NCBI RefSeq assembly: GCF_030163795.1
Contig: NZ_JASJOF010000011.1
Span: forward strand, 1 to 64,000
Source: Roseicyclus marinus
Lineage (GTDB): Bacteria > Pseudomonadota > Alphaproteobacteria > Rhodobacterales > Rhodobacteraceae
Length of the DNA: 64,000 nt
Reading direction: 5' to 3'
Under the pieces are notes generated by a model. The model worked only from the letters and a program-made list of their open reading frames with translations, was not told the DNA's origin and made no database searches. Made by a program: the position numbers and the translations under genes. Position 1 is the first letter of the stretch. Each line of letters begins with the position of its first letter. Below are positions 63,957 through 64,000 of the stretch, piece by piece.

Positions 63957-64000
63957 CCTGATGTCAGCGCGCGGTCAGGATCTGACCATGATCCCGTGGT

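Noticed and set aside
1-64000. CRISPR arrays, tRNA and rRNA genes
   Set aside because: No regularly spaced repeats beyond the two IS21 motifs, and no cloverleaf with the conserved TTCGA/CCA features or rRNA core sequence was recognised by eye. A covariance-model scan would be decisive.

Overview
The window looks like a chromosomal segment of an aerobic, GC-rich alphaproteobacterium, most likely of the Rhodobacterales/Rhodobacteraceae type. The signs are a complete run of aerobic (late cobalt insertion) cobalamin genes with cobG, cobF and cobN, a DUF1636-cobW pair behind a cobalamin riboswitch, a hybrid epimerase/sugar-transferase gene, and many c-di-GMP enzymes. No rRNA, tRNA or CRISPR array was recognised.

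Region 1 (1-17.7 kb) is accessory DNA. It starts with an IS66 transposase tail joined to a tyrosine recombinase, followed by two c-di-GMP genes (one AT-richer) and a VOC protein. Next comes a decayed defence/repair island at 5.4-12.3 kb. It holds an SbcD-like nuclease with an in-frame TAG, an SMC/SbcC-like ATPase with a poly-C frameshift, the N-terminal stub of a RecB-like nuclease, a ZorA-like fragment cut by an IS3-family element, an IS21-type end, and a GmrSD-like DUF262/HNH protein whose C-terminus has been replaced by IS sequence. After a dead IS5-like transposase there is a small integrative mobilisable element at about 13.4-17.7 kb: perfect inverted repeat, AlpA-like regulator, MobC-like protein, putative relaxase with a second gene nested out of frame, and a P4-type integrase.

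Region 2 (18-32.7 kb) combines polysaccharide synthesis and signalling. A minus-strand run of seven tightly packed genes encodes a GAF protein, a membrane PP2C phosphatase, a STAS protein, a HATPase/RsbW-like protein, a BcsA-like GT2 synthase without PilZ, a small membrane protein and an outer-membrane barrel-like protein. A secreted GH5 glucanase diverges from it. Three GGDEF proteins and one LYT-PAS-GGDEF-EAL protein follow.

Region 3 (32.7-39.7 kb) is a LysR-flanked run of redox and electrophile-defence genes: an F420-type reductase, GFA, DJ-1/HchA-like, KefF-like, KefC-like and MATE proteins.

Region 4 (39.9-60.6 kb) is the cobalamin locus. The riboswitch at about 54.0 kb faces left into DUF1636-cobW-cobN-cobG-H-I-J-(cobK on the other strand)-cobL-E-M-B-A-F. 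Rightwards lie cobO-cobQ, then cobC-cobD-threonine kinase on minus, then cobP-cobU on plus. Together these cover corrin ring synthesis, cobalt chelation (CobN only), amidation, adenosylation and most of nucleotide-loop assembly. CobS/CobT chelatase subunits, cobalamin synthase and BluB are not in the window.

Region 5 (60.8-64 kb) starts a surface polysaccharide locus with an epimerase/sugar-transferase fusion and a CapD/WbpM-like dehydratase.
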